Position numbers and translations under genes: made by a program. From the NCBI GenBank assembly GCA_023412915.1, contig JAEZRE010000001.1:1-64000 (forward strand): a stretch of DNA of 64,000 bases, written 5' to 3'. This document shows positions 35,529 through 44,640 of the stretch, piece after piece. Origin of the DNA: Bacillota bacterium (GTDB lineage Bacteria > Bacillota > Clostridia > Acetivibrionales > DTU013). Position 1 is the first letter of the stretch. Every line of letters begins with the position of its first letter. Under the pieces are notes generated by a model. The model did no database searches and was not told the origin of the DNA. It was given only the letters and a program-made list of their open reading frames with translations.

Positions 35529-37493
35529 GTGGAAACGTATTTATTATTAGCTATAGCAATATTACTGCCTGTGCTCTGTGCGGGTCTTTGCTCAATAATC
35601 AGGGGCAGGAACGGCCGAAGCGTCATAGTGGCGGCAGCGTTGCTGGTAATGTCAGTTGTTGCGATACTGCTCGTCGGCAAGATCACGGCAGCAGGCGGCA
35701 AACTGGTGTTGGGGCTGGAATCGCCGGTCGATTTCAACCTGATCATTGAGATACTTGATATTGCTTTGATCGCTTACATTATTTATATAGGATTTTCTCT
35801 GAAGAAAATGCTTATATCCACGCTTGCAGCCATTCAGCTGATTGCGGTACTGCTCTTTGAAATATTCGGATCGGTAAAGGAACCTGAGAAGGTGTTCATG
35901 CTCGATTATCTGTCATTGATAATGGTGCTGCTGGTTTCGATCGTCGGTCCTCTGGTGGCGGTTTTTGCGCTCGGTTACATGCACGAGCACGAAGAACACC
36001 AGCATATGAAAAAATCGAGGCAGCCGAGGTTTTTCTTCATAATTTTCATATTCCTCGGCGCGATGAACGGACTCGTTGTAACGAACAATCTCATGTGGAT
36101 GGGCTTTTTCTGGGAAGTTACGACAGTCTGCTCGTTCCTGCTGATATCGCATGACAAGACCGAAGAGGCTGTCAGAAACGGTGCAAGGGCCTTGTGGATA
36201 AACCTGGTCGGAGGTATCGCCTTTGTATTGGGTACTATCATGATTTACAACGTAACAGGTACTCTTGCTATCGATGAGATAATCAGCGCAAAGCCGGCGG
36301 CCGCATTTGCAGGCTTATTGCCTATCGGGCTCGGTATGCTGTGCCTCGCGGGCTTCACCAAATCGGCGCAGTTCCCGTTCCAGAGCTGGCTGCTCGGCGC
36401 AATGGTAGCGCCTACGCCGGTTTCAGGCTTGCTGCATTCAAGCACAATGGTCAAGGCGGGCGTTTATCTGGTCGTCCGTTTTGCACCGGCATTTGCGGGA
36501 ACCATACTCGGTACGATCGTTGCTATAGTCGGCGGCTTTACCTTCGTGGTGGGGTCGGCGCTGGCAATCAGCCAGAGAAATGCAAAGCGCGTGCTTGCAT
36601 ATTCGACTATCGCAAACCTCGGACTTATTATCTGCTGTGCGGGTATAGGCACTAATATAGCGCTCGGCGCGGCAATGCTGCTTATCGTGTTCCATGCGAT
36701 CTCCAAAGGATTGCTGTTCCTTTGCGTCGGTACGATCGAGCACGGAATCGGAAGCCGTGATATAGAAGATATGCAGGGCTTGATGAAAAAAATGCCGTTT
36801 ACGACGGTCATCACGGTTGTCGGTATGATCTCCATGCTGCTGCCGCCTTTCGGAGTATTGATGACAAAATGGCTTTCCATTGAGGCTGCGGTTCATCTGC
36901 CTATAGTGCTTGTGCTCATTATCCTGGGCAGTGCGTTTACGGTATTTTTCTGGGCGAAATGGATCGGTATCATACTGACCATGTCATATAAGACCAGTTT
37001 GCGGGTGGAAAAGCTTAGAGCGTCTGTAAAGACTGCGCTGACAATCCTCACGCTGTTCGTGCTCTCGGCTAGTATACTGATAGTGCCGCTGTTTAATACG
37101 TTTGTTGCTCCGCAGCTTTCGATGGATGCGCTTGGCGATACAACTACGCTGACAAGCGGCAACGGCGGGATATGGCTCGGTAATGGCAACGTTCTCCATA
37201 TGGGAGGATTCGCGTCGATAGGCTTCTTCATAGTGTTGTTTGCGATAGTTTTGACTATACCGATCTTCATCCGCAGGACAAGGCCCGAGAAGATCAAGCC
37301 TCCGTATATGGGCGGCGAGAATGTAAATGACGACATCAGGGGTATAGAATTCATGGGCCCTGCAGATAAAGTGGAGAGCGTCATCGTTCACAATTACTAT
37401 TTCAAAAACCTGCTCGGTGAGGAGAGGCTGACACTGGTTGTCAACCTGATCGCAGGAGCAATTATTCTGATAATGTTCGGGGTGGTGATATAA
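35529..37493 (+). CDS. echA: Ech hydrogenase subunit A (NuoL/MrpA-like ion-translocating subunit)
   Basis: 654 residues from GTG 35529 (AAAGGAG seven bases before). About 16 membrane segments. Antiporter-type core: WMGFFWEVTTVCSFLLI, KSAQFPFQSWLLGAMVAPTP, LLHSSTMVKAGVYLVVRF and NAKRVLAYSTIANLGLI, with the lysines and glutamate used for proton or sodium movement in complex I-like proteins. It forms the main ion channel of the energy-converting hydrogenase. First gene of echABCDEF; its stop overlaps the echB start (TAATG). Confidence 0.93.
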   Translation: METYLLLAIAILLPVLCAGLCSIIRGRNGRSVIVAAALLVMSVVAILLVGKITAAGGKLVLGLESPVDFNLIIEILDIALIAYIIYIGFSLKKMLISTLAAIQLIAVLLFEIFGSVKEPEKVFMLDYLSLIMVLLVSIVGPLVAVFALGYMHEHEEHQHMKKSRQPRFFFIIFIFLGAMNGLVVTNNLMWMGFFWEVTTVCSFLLISHDKTEEAVRNGARALWINLVGGIAFVLGTIMIYNVTGTLAIDEIISAKPAAAFAGLLPIGLGMLCLAGFTKSAQFPFQSWLLGAMVAPTPVSGLLHSSTMVKAGVYLVVRFAPAFAGTILGTIVAIVGGFTFVVGSALAISQRNAKRVLAYSTIANLGLIICCAGIGTNIALGAAMLLIVFHAISKGLLFLCVGTIEHGIGSRDIEDMQGLMKKMPFTTVITVVGMISMLLPPFGVLMTKWLSIEAAVHLPIVLVLIILGSAFTVFFWAKWIGIILTMSYKTSLRVEKLRASVKTALTILTLFVLSASILIVPLFNTFVAPQLSMDALGDTTTLTSGNGGIWLGNGNVLHMGGFASIGFFIVLFAIVLTIPIFIRRTRPEKIKPPYMGGENVNDDIRGIEFMGPADKVESVIVHNYYFKNLLGEERLTLVVNLIAGAIILIMFGVVI

Positions 37494-38353
37494 TGAAATA
37501 TTTGCCGGAAATAATTACAGCACTGATAACAATAATCGCCGCTCCTATAATTGGCGGACTGCTGACAGGAATCGACAGGAAGCTGACCGCCCGCATGCAG
37601 AACAGGATCGGACCGCCGATACTGCAGCCGTTTTATGATTTCATCAAACTGCTCGGCAAGGAAAAAATTACGCTGAACCAGACCCAGATGGTCTATGTAC
37701 TGTGTTATCTGCTTTTTGCCATAATGTCTTTGATGATGCTGGTGTTCAAACAGGACCTGCTGATGCTGTTGTTCGTACTGACGTTTTCGAACCTCTCGCT
37801 GGTCATCGGCGCAACAAGCGTTAGATCGCCCTTCAGCAAGATCGGCGCGCAGAGGGAGATAATCCAGATGGTAGCGTACGAGCCCGTTATCCTGATGATG
37901 ACGGTCGGTATCTACCTGACTACGAAAAGCTTTATGATCGAAAGTATTTTTCAGCACAATCAGCCTATGATCGCAAATCTGCCTCTGGTTTTTATTGCAT
38001 TCGTGTTCGTGCTGACGATCAAGCTGAAGAAATCGCCTTTTGACTTCTCCACTTCCCATCATGGGCACCAGGAGCTGGTAAAGGGTATTACGACAGAGTT
38101 TTCGGGTCCCCAGCTTGCGTTGATCGAACTGACGGACTGGTATGACCTGGTATTGCTTTTGGGAATGATTTCACTGTTTTTCGCTAAGCCGTTATGGGTA
38201 GGAATACTAATAGCCCTCGTGTGTTATTTCCTGGAGATCGTGATAGACAATATCAGCGCCAGGGTCACTTGGAGATGGATGTTGAAAATCGTATGGCTGT
38301 TCGGCATAGGGGCTGCGTTGACCAATATCATCTGGCTCTATGCAAGACGCTAA
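37493..38353 (+). CDS. echB: Ech hydrogenase subunit B (NuoH-like membrane anchor)
   Basis: 286 residues, about eight membrane segments. NuoH-like signatures: GIDRKLTARMQNRIGPPILQ near the start, GAQREIIQMVAYEPVI, and KKSPFDFSTSHHGHQELVKG with the conserved acidic loop. It links the soluble hydrogenase arm to the ion pump. Confidence 0.93.
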   Translation: MKYLPEIITALITIIAAPIIGGLLTGIDRKLTARMQNRIGPPILQPFYDFIKLLGKEKITLNQTQMVYVLCYLLFAIMSLMMLVFKQDLLMLLFVLTFSNLSLVIGATSVRSPFSKIGAQREIIQMVAYEPVILMMTVGIYLTTKSFMIESIFQHNQPMIANLPLVFIAFVFVLTIKLKKSPFDFSTSHHGHQELVKGITTEFSGPQLALIELTDWYDLVLLLGMISLFFAKPLWVGILIALVCYFLEIVIDNISARVTWRWMLKIVWLFGIGAALTNIIWLYARR

Positions 38354-38382
38354 TTTTGATGAGTGAAAGCTGGTGTGAATAA

Positions 38383-38865
38383 ATGGGTAATATATTTCAG
38401 AATATAATGAGTAAGTCACGTAAAAAATCGCCGTGGATCGTGCATTTCGATTGCAATAGCTGCAACGGCTGCGATATAGAGACACTTGCCTGTCTCACAC
38501 CCTTGTACGATGTGGAGCGGTTCGGGATCGTGAATGTTGGAAACCCGAAGCATGCCGACGTCCTGGTGGTTACCGGGTCGGTAAACAACAGGAACGTGCG
38601 CGCGCTGAAGAACATTTACAATCAGATCCCAGAGCCGAAGGCTGTTGTAGCTGTTGGCGCCTGCGCCTGCTCCGGCGGCGTGTTCAAGGAATGCTACAAC
38701 GTGTTGGGCGGGATCGACAAGGTACTGCCAGTCGACGCTTACGTACCGGGCTGCTGCCCGAGACCCGAGGCTATTATCGACGGCATCGTTATGGCTGTAG
38801 GCAAAATGGATGAAAAGGCTGCGAAAATGAAGGAAAGCCGAAACTTGGAGGCTGTGAATGATTGA
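38383..38865 (+). CDS. echC: Ech hydrogenase subunit C (small subunit, NuoB-like)
   Basis: 160 residues. It carries the proximal [4Fe-4S] site: HFDCNSCNGCDIETLAC, VVAVGACACSGGVF and YVPGCCPRPEAIIDG. It is the smallest form of the [NiFe] small subunit and carries electrons between EchF and the Ni-Fe site in EchE. Overlaps echD by 8 bp. Confidence 0.95.
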   Translation: MGNIFQNIMSKSRKKSPWIVHFDCNSCNGCDIETLACLTPLYDVERFGIVNVGNPKHADVLVVTGSVNNRNVRALKNIYNQIPEPKAVVAVGACACSGGVFKECYNVLGGIDKVLPVDAYVPGCCPRPEAIIDGIVMAVGKMDEKAAKMKESRNLEAVND

Positions 38866-39244
38866 GAATGTGAAGGAAATAACCGTTCAGGAATTGCTCG
38901 GTGAAGTACAGAAGCTGCATTATGAAGGCTACAGATTTGTTACTGCAACCTGTGTCGACAATAATAACGACACGCTGGATCTGTATTATCACTTCGACCT
39001 GGATTACAAGCTGACGAACCTGAAGCTTACGATAAACAAAGGAACCGCGGTTCCGAGCATATCGAAGATCCTTTTCTGCGCGTTGCTCGTGGAGAATGAG
39101 ATAAAGGAGCTTTTCGGCGTTAATATCGAAAACCTTGTTGTCGACTACGGCGGGCATCTACTGTTGTCGGACGGAGCGCCCGACAATCCGATGCTCAGAC
39201 AGCAGATCACAATAGTGAAAAAGGGGGAAGATAAAAATGCCTAA
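38858..39244 (+). CDS. echD: Ech hydrogenase subunit D (NuoC-like)
   Basis: 128 residues, soluble. NuoC/30-kDa-like features: YEGYRFVTATCVDNNND, LYYHFDLDYKLTNLKL, and AEN-type segment NEIKELFGVNIEN. It has a structural role in the connecting module. Overlaps echE by 8 bp. Confidence 0.88.
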   Translation: MIENVKEITVQELLGEVQKLHYEGYRFVTATCVDNNNDTLDLYYHFDLDYKLTNLKLTINKGTAVPSISKILFCALLVENEIKELFGVNIENLVVDYGGHLLLSDGAPDNPMLRQQITIVKKGEDKNA

Positions 39245-40313
39245 GACGGTTATACCATTCGGACCACAGCATCCGGTACTGCCGGAACCCCTTCATCTGA
39301 AGCTGGTCATGGAGGACGAAAAGATTGTCGAGGCTATTCCTGCAATAGGATATGTACACAGGGGCCTTGAAAAGCTTACCGAATTGAAGGAATTTACACA
39401 GAACGTATATGTTGTCGAACGTATTTGCGGCATTTGCAGCTGTATGCACGCTCAGGCATACTGCCAGGGAATAGAGGAACTCATGGGCATACAGGTGCCT
39501 GACAGGGGACGTTACCTCAGAGTTATCTGGGCAGAGCTCCACAGGATACACAGTCATCTGCTGTGGCTGGGTCTTCTTGCCGATGCGTTCGGCTTTGAGA
39601 GTCTGTTCATGCAGGCATGGAGAGACAGAGAAAAGATAATGGATATAATGGAGGAGACTGCTGGCAGCAGAGTAATAATATCGGTCAACACGATAGGCGG
39701 TACAAGGCGTGATATTTCTCCGGAACTGCTGACCAAGACGAAGGTAATACTCGACGACGTCAAGCAGGATCTTGAGAGGCTGGAGCCGGTATTCTTCAAC
39801 GATTATACAGTGAAACACAGACTTGTGGGCGTCGGAGTGCTGTCGGAGAAGGATGCGCGCAGGCTCGGTACTTGCGGACCGATGGCAAGGGCAAGCGGCA
39901 TTGTGATGGACCACAGGACTACGGGCTACGCCGCATACAATGAACTGGAATTCGAGCCCATAGTCATGAAGGACGGGGACAGCTATGCGAGAACAGTCGT
40001 CAGGCTGAAAGAAGTATATCAGTCTATCGATCTGATCAAACAGGCTATCGACAAGCTTCCCGGCGGTGAGACAGCGGCGCCGTTCAAGGGCTTCCCGACG
40101 GGCGAAGTTATATCGAGAGTGGAGCAGCCCAGAGGCGAAGTGCTGTATTATCTCAGGGCAAACGGAACGAAAAATCTTGAAAGAATGAGAGTAAGGACTC
40201 CCACATTTGCGAACATACCGGCGCTTCTCAAGATACTCCCGGGCAGTGAGCTTGCAAATGTGCCGATACTTATTCTGACGATAGACCCCTGTATCAGCTG
40301 CACAGAGCGCTGA
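39237..40313 (+). CDS. echE: Ech hydrogenase subunit E ([NiFe] large subunit)
   Basis: 358 residues. The Ni-Fe ligands are ERICGICSCMHA (Cys64, Cys67) and DPCISC at the end (Cys352, Cys355). Other signs are PFGPQHPVLPEPLHL and HRIHSHLLWLGLL. The protein ends three residues after the last ligand, so there is no C-terminal peptide to cut off, as in the M. barkeri EchE and CooH enzymes. A maturation endopeptidase is therefore not needed. Catalyses 2H+ + 2e- to H2 with electrons from ferredoxin. Confidence 0.96.
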   Translation: MPKTVIPFGPQHPVLPEPLHLKLVMEDEKIVEAIPAIGYVHRGLEKLTELKEFTQNVYVVERICGICSCMHAQAYCQGIEELMGIQVPDRGRYLRVIWAELHRIHSHLLWLGLLADAFGFESLFMQAWRDREKIMDIMEETAGSRVIISVNTIGGTRRDISPELLTKTKVILDDVKQDLERLEPVFFNDYTVKHRLVGVGVLSEKDARRLGTCGPMARASGIVMDHRTTGYAAYNELEFEPIVMKDGDSYARTVVRLKEVYQSIDLIKQAIDKLPGGETAAPFKGFPTGEVISRVEQPRGEVLYYLRANGTKNLERMRVRTPTFANIPALLKILPGSELANVPILILTIDPCISCTER

Positions 40314-40346
40314 ACGGGTCGGCGCCGCAATAACGCGGCTGCGGGA

Positions 40347-40377
40347 CCGGGACGTATGCGGGGGCGTACGAACCCGG
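40347..40377 (+). other. GC-rich hairpin in the echE-echF gap
   Basis: CCGGG-A-CGTATGC / GCGTACG-AA-CCCGG around GGGG, with a second small stem GCCGC/GCGGC at 40324-40339. No U-run follows. The 125-bp gap is unusual because the other ech genes overlap or nearly touch. It may tune the mRNA level of echF and hypAB. Confidence 0.6.
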
Positions 40378-40438
40378 ATTTGTATGGCGGACAGCGCGAT
40401 ATATGGAGTCGGAATGTAATAGATGGAGGTAAAAAGAT

Positions 40439-40831
40439 ATGTTCGATATGATAGGCAATGTTGTTAATAACCTTGTTACGAAGCCCGCCACGCGGAAATA
40501 TCCGTTTGAAAAAAGGCCTTCGTTCAACAGGACAAGAGGCCACATTGAAATCGAAATAGATAAGTGTATTTTCTGCGGGATGTGCAGCAGGAAATGCCCT
40601 TCGAACGCCCTTACGGTCAACAAGGCTGAAAAGAGCTGGGAGATAGACCCCTTCAAGTGCATAATCTGCAATGAATGCGTGGCGGTTTGCCCGAAGAAGT
40701 GCATCCTTGGCTGCGAGGACTACAATACCTCGGCACAGGTCAAGGAAAAGAGAAAATACGTGCAGCAGCCAAAGCCTGTTTCGGAGCCTGTTAAGGAACC
40801 CGATAAGGAAGAGAAGAAAATTATAGCCTAA
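40439..40831 (+). CDS. echF: Ech hydrogenase subunit F (2[4Fe-4S] ferredoxin subunit, NuoI-like)
   Basis: 130 residues with GGAGG eight bases before ATG 40439. Two [4Fe-4S] motifs: CIFCGMCSRKCP and CIICNECVAVCPKKC. A charged Lys/Pro/Glu tail follows. It receives electrons from reduced ferredoxin and passes them to EchC. Confidence 0.95.
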   Translation: MFDMIGNVVNNLVTKPATRKYPFEKRPSFNRTRGHIEIEIDKCIFCGMCSRKCPSNALTVNKAEKSWEIDPFKCIICNECVAVCPKKCILGCEDYNTSAQVKEKRKYVQQPKPVSEPVKEPDKEEKKIIA

Positions 40832-40844
40832 AGAGGTATTAGTT

Positions 40845-41186
40845 GTGCATGAATATGCAGTAACCCGCAATATAGTAGATATTGCGGTAAAGGAAGCCAA
40901 GGCGGCGGGCGCCGGCAGGATCCTTGAAATAAGGCTTGTCATAGGCGACCTGTCGTCCATAATTGACGAATCGGTAAGCATGTATTTCGACATCATAAGC
41001 AAGGATACAATAGCAGAAGGTGCAAAGCTGGTTTTCAAAAGAATGCCGGCTTTGTTTTTATGCAAGTCCTGCGGAAGGGAATACGAAAAGCCCAGAAGCG
41101 GTTTCGACTGCCCGCATTGCGGCGGAGAAGGCAGGCTGACCGACGCGGGCAGGGAATTCTTTATCGAAAGTATGGAGGTTGATTAG
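40845..41186 (+). CDS. hypA: Hydrogenase nickel-insertion protein HypA
   Basis: 113 residues from GTG 40845, which gives the conserved MHEYAVTRN start with the nickel-binding His2 and Glu3. The zinc site is CKSC and CPHC (about 71-96). It delivers nickel with HypB to the large subunit EchE. It abuts hypB and lies 13 bp after echF, in the same operon. Confidence 0.95.
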   Translation: MHEYAVTRNIVDIAVKEAKAAGAGRILEIRLVIGDLSSIIDESVSMYFDIISKDTIAEGAKLVFKRMPALFLCKSCGREYEKPRSGFDCPHCGGEGRLTDAGREFFIESMEVD

Positions 41187-41822
41187 ATGGAAATAAAAGT
41201 GATGCAGAACATAATGGGCGCCAATGAAAAATTGGCCGGGGAGCTGAGGACCTACCTCGACGCTCACGGTATAACTGCTATAAACGTCATGGCGTCCCCG
41301 GGCGCGGGTAAGACTTCCGTGATAATGAAGCTGATGGAGCTTTCAAAGCGCCGTTTCAGCGTTATCGAAGGAGATATAGCCTCGAGTATAGACGCGGAAA
41401 AGATCGACGGGATTGGAGTCCATGTAGTGCAGATAAATACAGGCGGAGAGTGCCACCTGGATGCGAATATGATCAGGACGGTCATTAATGGCGACGGCGC
41501 TTTCGACAACTCCGTGCTTTTTATTGAAAACGTCGGCAACCTTATATGCCCGTCTTCCTTCGACCTTGGAGAAAAAGTGAAACTCGTGATAGCAAGCGTT
41601 CCCGAAGGACATGACAAACCTTTCAAGTATACATCCATGTTCAGCGCGGCGGATGTTATAATACTTAATAAGATGGACCTCATGCCCTACATAAAGTTCG
41701 ACAAGGAGGCCTTTTACAAAGGTATCGCGGCGGTAAACGACAGGGCGAGGATTTTCGAAGTATCCTGCGCTACGGGCGAGGGCTTCGATGAGTTGGTAAA
41801 ATGGCTCGACGGGGTTAAGTAA
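41187..41822 (+). CDS. hypB: Hydrogenase nickel-incorporation GTPase HypB
   Basis: 211 residues. The P-loop is ASPGAGKTSVI (about 36-46), then VIEGDIASSIDAEKI, TGGECHLDANMI (metal-binding Cys/His), ENVGNLICPSSFDLGE and LNKMDL. It lacks the His-rich N-terminal tail that stores nickel in some HypB proteins. HypC-F are not in this window and must lie elsewhere. Confidence 0.95.
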   Translation: MEIKVMQNIMGANEKLAGELRTYLDAHGITAINVMASPGAGKTSVIMKLMELSKRRFSVIEGDIASSIDAEKIDGIGVHVVQINTGGECHLDANMIRTVINGDGAFDNSVLFIENVGNLICPSSFDLGEKVKLVIASVPEGHDKPFKYTSMFSAADVIILNKMDLMPYIKFDKEAFYKGIAAVNDRARIFEVSCATGEGFDELVKWLDGVK

Positions 41823-41846
41823 ATCGGGCATAAATGGAGGTCAGTT

Positions 41847-42605
41847 TTGATATTCAAGGAATTCGGGGATAAAAACAAGCCGGCCATCATTCTTCTTCAC
41901 GGCGGCGGATTGTCTTGGTGGTCATTCAAACCGCAGATAGAATCGCTACAAAAGGATTATTTCATTGTAACGCCTATTATCGACGGGCATGGCGATGATT
42001 GGAACAATACTTTCATAAATATAGGTAAATCGGCGGAACGGGTTATAGATTATATCAAAGACAATTTCAACGGGAAGGTTCACGCAATCTGCGGTCTTTC
42101 CCTCGGCGCTCAGATTGTTACGGAAATCCTGTCGCGAAGCAGCAATATTGCGGATAACGCGGTAATAGAAAGCGCTTTGGTCTATCCTTTAAAATTTGTG
42201 ACCGGATTAACCGTACCGATGTACAATCTTTGTTACGGTTTGATCAAAAAAAGATGGTATGCTAAATTGCAGACCGGGACCTTGAACGTGCCCGAAGAAC
42301 TATTCGAAGCCTATTATGAGGATAGTTCAAGGATGACGAAGGAATCTCTGATCAACATTACTAAAAGCAACGGGGATTACTCGATACCTCCGACGTTGGG
42401 CAAAACCACGGCGAGGACGCTGATATTGGTTGGCGAGAAGGAATTGCCCGTGATGAAGAGGTCTGCAAAGGCATTGCATGACACTATAAACGCCAGTCAT
42501 TTAAAAGTCGTTAAGAATGCCGGACATGGTGAGATCAGCCTGCTTCGGACAGAAATGTATTTGGACTTGCTTAAACGCCTTTTTTCCGATTCGCTGGATA
42601 AGTAG
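41847..42605 (+). CDS. Alpha/beta-fold hydrolase
   Basis: 252 residues from TTG 41847, six bases after TGGAGG. The alpha/beta hydrolase core is HGGGLSWWSF (oxyanion loop), ICGLSLGAQIVTEI (Ser nucleophile in GLSLG), LILVGEKELPVMKRS and the catalytic His in NAGHGEISLL. Substrate unknown (esterase, lipase or peptidase type). It is 25 bp after hypB, so perhaps co-transcribed by chance. Confidence 0.85.
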   Translation: MIFKEFGDKNKPAIILLHGGGLSWWSFKPQIESLQKDYFIVTPIIDGHGDDWNNTFINIGKSAERVIDYIKDNFNGKVHAICGLSLGAQIVTEILSRSSNIADNAVIESALVYPLKFVTGLTVPMYNLCYGLIKKRWYAKLQTGTLNVPEELFEAYYEDSSRMTKESLINITKSNGDYSIPPTLGKTTARTLILVGEKELPVMKRSAKALHDTINASHLKVVKNAGHGEISLLRTEMYLDLLKRLFSDSLDK

Positions 42606-42638
42606 TAAAATGGCAGTTGAACGGCTGCCGCCGGACCG

Positions 42639-43733
42639 TCATTTTATCTCGAGCAGCGCCATCGTTACGTCGTCCTGAAGTTCGTTCACACTCTTTATCC
42701 CCGCAAAGTGAAACGCGGATTTTTTGACCTCGAGCAGAAGCTTTTTAGGCTTCAGATCGCTGTTCAGCAAAACGTCGAGCAGGCGGTCCTCCCCGAATTG
42801 TTCATTTTCCGGATTCTTCATTTCGAGTATCCCGTCGGAATAAAGGAAAAGCTTGTCACCGGATTCCAACCTGACAGATCCGTTTTTGTAATCCGGTTTT
42901 TTCATCCAGTTGCTTATCGGTATACCGGGCATTTTAAGCAGTTCGAACTTATTCCTGCCATATACCGCCGGAATCACGTTCAATCCGGCATTTGAATAGA
43001 GCAGAGTTTTATCGTCGAGATCCAGAATTGCATAGAATAGTGAAATATATAATTCTTCGTCCAGCTTGCTCTGGTTGAACTCGGCATACAGCTCCTCGAG
43101 CGCCTTTGCAGGCGAAAGCAGTTTCTTGTTCAGCGTCGAACGAAGAAACACCGTTAACAGTGATGCAGGAACGCCGTGTCCCGATACGTCGGCAAGGTAA
43201 AGACCCAGATGTGAGCCGTCTATGTAAAAAATATCGGCAAAATCCCCTCCAAGTGCTTCGCAGGGCATAAAAATCAAAGAATAATCCAGACGTTTGTCCG
43301 ACAGGGGGCCGGGGAGCAGGCTGGCCTGCAGCTTTCGGGCCATATCAAGGTTGCCCTTCAGCTTTTTGTTTTGTTCCTGGGTCTTTTTGTACAATTGCTT
43401 TAGCTGAGTCGTTTCACGGAGCACTTCGACTGCCGCGATAATATTCCCCTCGGCATTTCTTAACGGTGATGACATTACGGAAAAGTATCTGTCGTTAATC
43501 CGTTCTTCCTTTTCAAAGGATTTTCCCTCAAAGACAGCCTTCCTGGAGATACAGTTACTGCAGGGCCTGCTGCGGCCAAGCACTTCATAACATTTCAGGC
43601 ATTCTGCATTATCGCCGACGCCCTCGGACATGGCCTTGTTCATAAACAGCACTTTATTATCGCTGTCCACGACTCTTACCCAGTCGAACATTCCGTTGAC
43701 GATGTCCTCGATAAATGCCTGGTTTCTTCTCAA
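42639..43733 (-). CDS. PAS-SpoIIE (PP2C-type) serine phosphatase, RsbU-like
   Basis: 364 residues; the start is TTG 43733 with GGAGGTGG about 13 bases upstream, or slightly different. The N-terminal PAS domain (about 1-110) has a Cys-rich loop (CLKCYEVLGRSRPCSNC). A coiled coil follows (about 110-140), then a SpoIIE phosphatase domain with ARKLQASLLPG, EALGGDFADIFYID, LADVSGHGVPASLL, LFLYSDGILEMKN and DDVTMALLEI, including the Asp pairs that bind Mn/Mg. Such proteins dephosphorylate anti-anti-sigma factors. The PAS loop may sense redox or metal. No anti-sigma genes are adjacent. Confidence 0.9.
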   Translation of the reverse strand: MRRNQAFIEDIVNGMFDWVRVVDSDNKVLFMNKAMSEGVGDNAECLKCYEVLGRSRPCSNCISRKAVFEGKSFEKEERINDRYFSVMSSPLRNAEGNIIAAVEVLRETTQLKQLYKKTQEQNKKLKGNLDMARKLQASLLPGPLSDKRLDYSLIFMPCEALGGDFADIFYIDGSHLGLYLADVSGHGVPASLLTVFLRSTLNKKLLSPAKALEELYAEFNQSKLDEELYISLFYAILDLDDKTLLYSNAGLNVIPAVYGRNKFELLKMPGIPISNWMKKPDYKNGSVRLESGDKLFLYSDGILEMKNPENEQFGEDRLLDVLLNSDLKPKKLLLEVKKSAFHFAGIKSVNELQDDVTMALLEIK

Positions 43734-43912
43734 CGTTTCCGTACGACCACCTCCAAAATAGATGATATCAAATTAACAACGTTAAGTAAATCACCCGGTC
43801 TCATGCTGACAATGATTACAAGATATATGATATTTGGCAGTCTCATGAAACATTAGTAATAAAACTATAAACTTTGGAAATAATATATAAAAAAGGGTGA
43901 TCAGGAGTTAAG

Positions 43913-44512
43913 ATGCTGATAAAGACAGCCGCCGGACAGCAATATATTAATGTAAACAGCACGACTGCGTTCCAGTGCTTCACGGACGCGCTTCATGCAC
44001 ATATTTCCAAGGCGCTCGGGAATGGACGCAGGTCTCTTGTCTTTGTCTGTATCGGTACCGACAGGTCCACGGGCGACAGTCTAGGTCCGCTCATAGGTCA
44101 TAAAATATCCGGCCTTAAGGCGAAAGGCCTGTATGTTTACGGCAATCTTGAAAACCCTGTCCACGCAAAAAATCTGGATGAAATAATGAAACGAATCACG
44201 AACGACTGCGACAATCCGTTTATAATAGCGATAGACGCATGTCTCGGGAGCATGGAGCACGTTGGCTGGATCGGGATCGGCGACGGCCCTATAAAGCCAG
44301 GTTCCGGCGTAAACAAGGAGCTTGCGCCTGTCGGAGACATGTTCGTGACGGGTATAGTCAACTTCGGAGGGTTCATGGACTTTCTGGTCCTGCAGAATAC
44401 GCGCCTGCATATAGTGATGAAAATAGCCGACCTGATCGCAACCGGTATACGCTATGTCATGTGGAAGCTGGAGAAGGACGGGGAGACCGTACCTTCAGAT
44501 GAGATATCCTAA
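43913..44512 (+). CDS. yyaC: Sporulation protein YyaC (DUF1256, spore protease-like fold)
   Basis: 199 residues; CAGGAG before ATG 43913. Signature VFVCIGTDRSTGDSLGPLIG near residue 50, NLENPVHAKNLDEI, IAIDACLG and KPGSGVNKELAPVGD. The family has a fold like hydrogenase-maturing and germination proteases and is found only in spore formers. Its closeness to ech/hyp genes could mislead, but EchE has no peptide to remove. Confidence 0.88.
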   Translation: MLIKTAAGQQYINVNSTTAFQCFTDALHAHISKALGNGRRSLVFVCIGTDRSTGDSLGPLIGHKISGLKAKGLYVYGNLENPVHAKNLDEIMKRITNDCDNPFIIAIDACLGSMEHVGWIGIGDGPIKPGSGVNKELAPVGDMFVTGIVNFGGFMDFLVLQNTRLHIVMKIADLIATGIRYVMWKLEKDGETVPSDEIS

Positions 44513-44640
44513 ACTCCATTTATATTCTGTTTCATATCCGGAACTTATTTGTTCAGACATTTCTCAAATATTTCGTTATAATTATATAGAATGAGATTTG
44601 CGCGAGTTATCATTTCACATATAAATTTCGGAGGTATCTT

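Noticed and set aside
34360..35529. Expectation of prfA after prmC
   Set aside because: No release factor gene is present; the next gene is echA. The usual gene order is broken here, but not by any visible element.
43913..44512. Gene as a hydrogenase maturation endopeptidase (HybD/HycI)
   Set aside because: The signature is that of YyaC/DUF1256, and EchE has no C-terminal peptide to remove.
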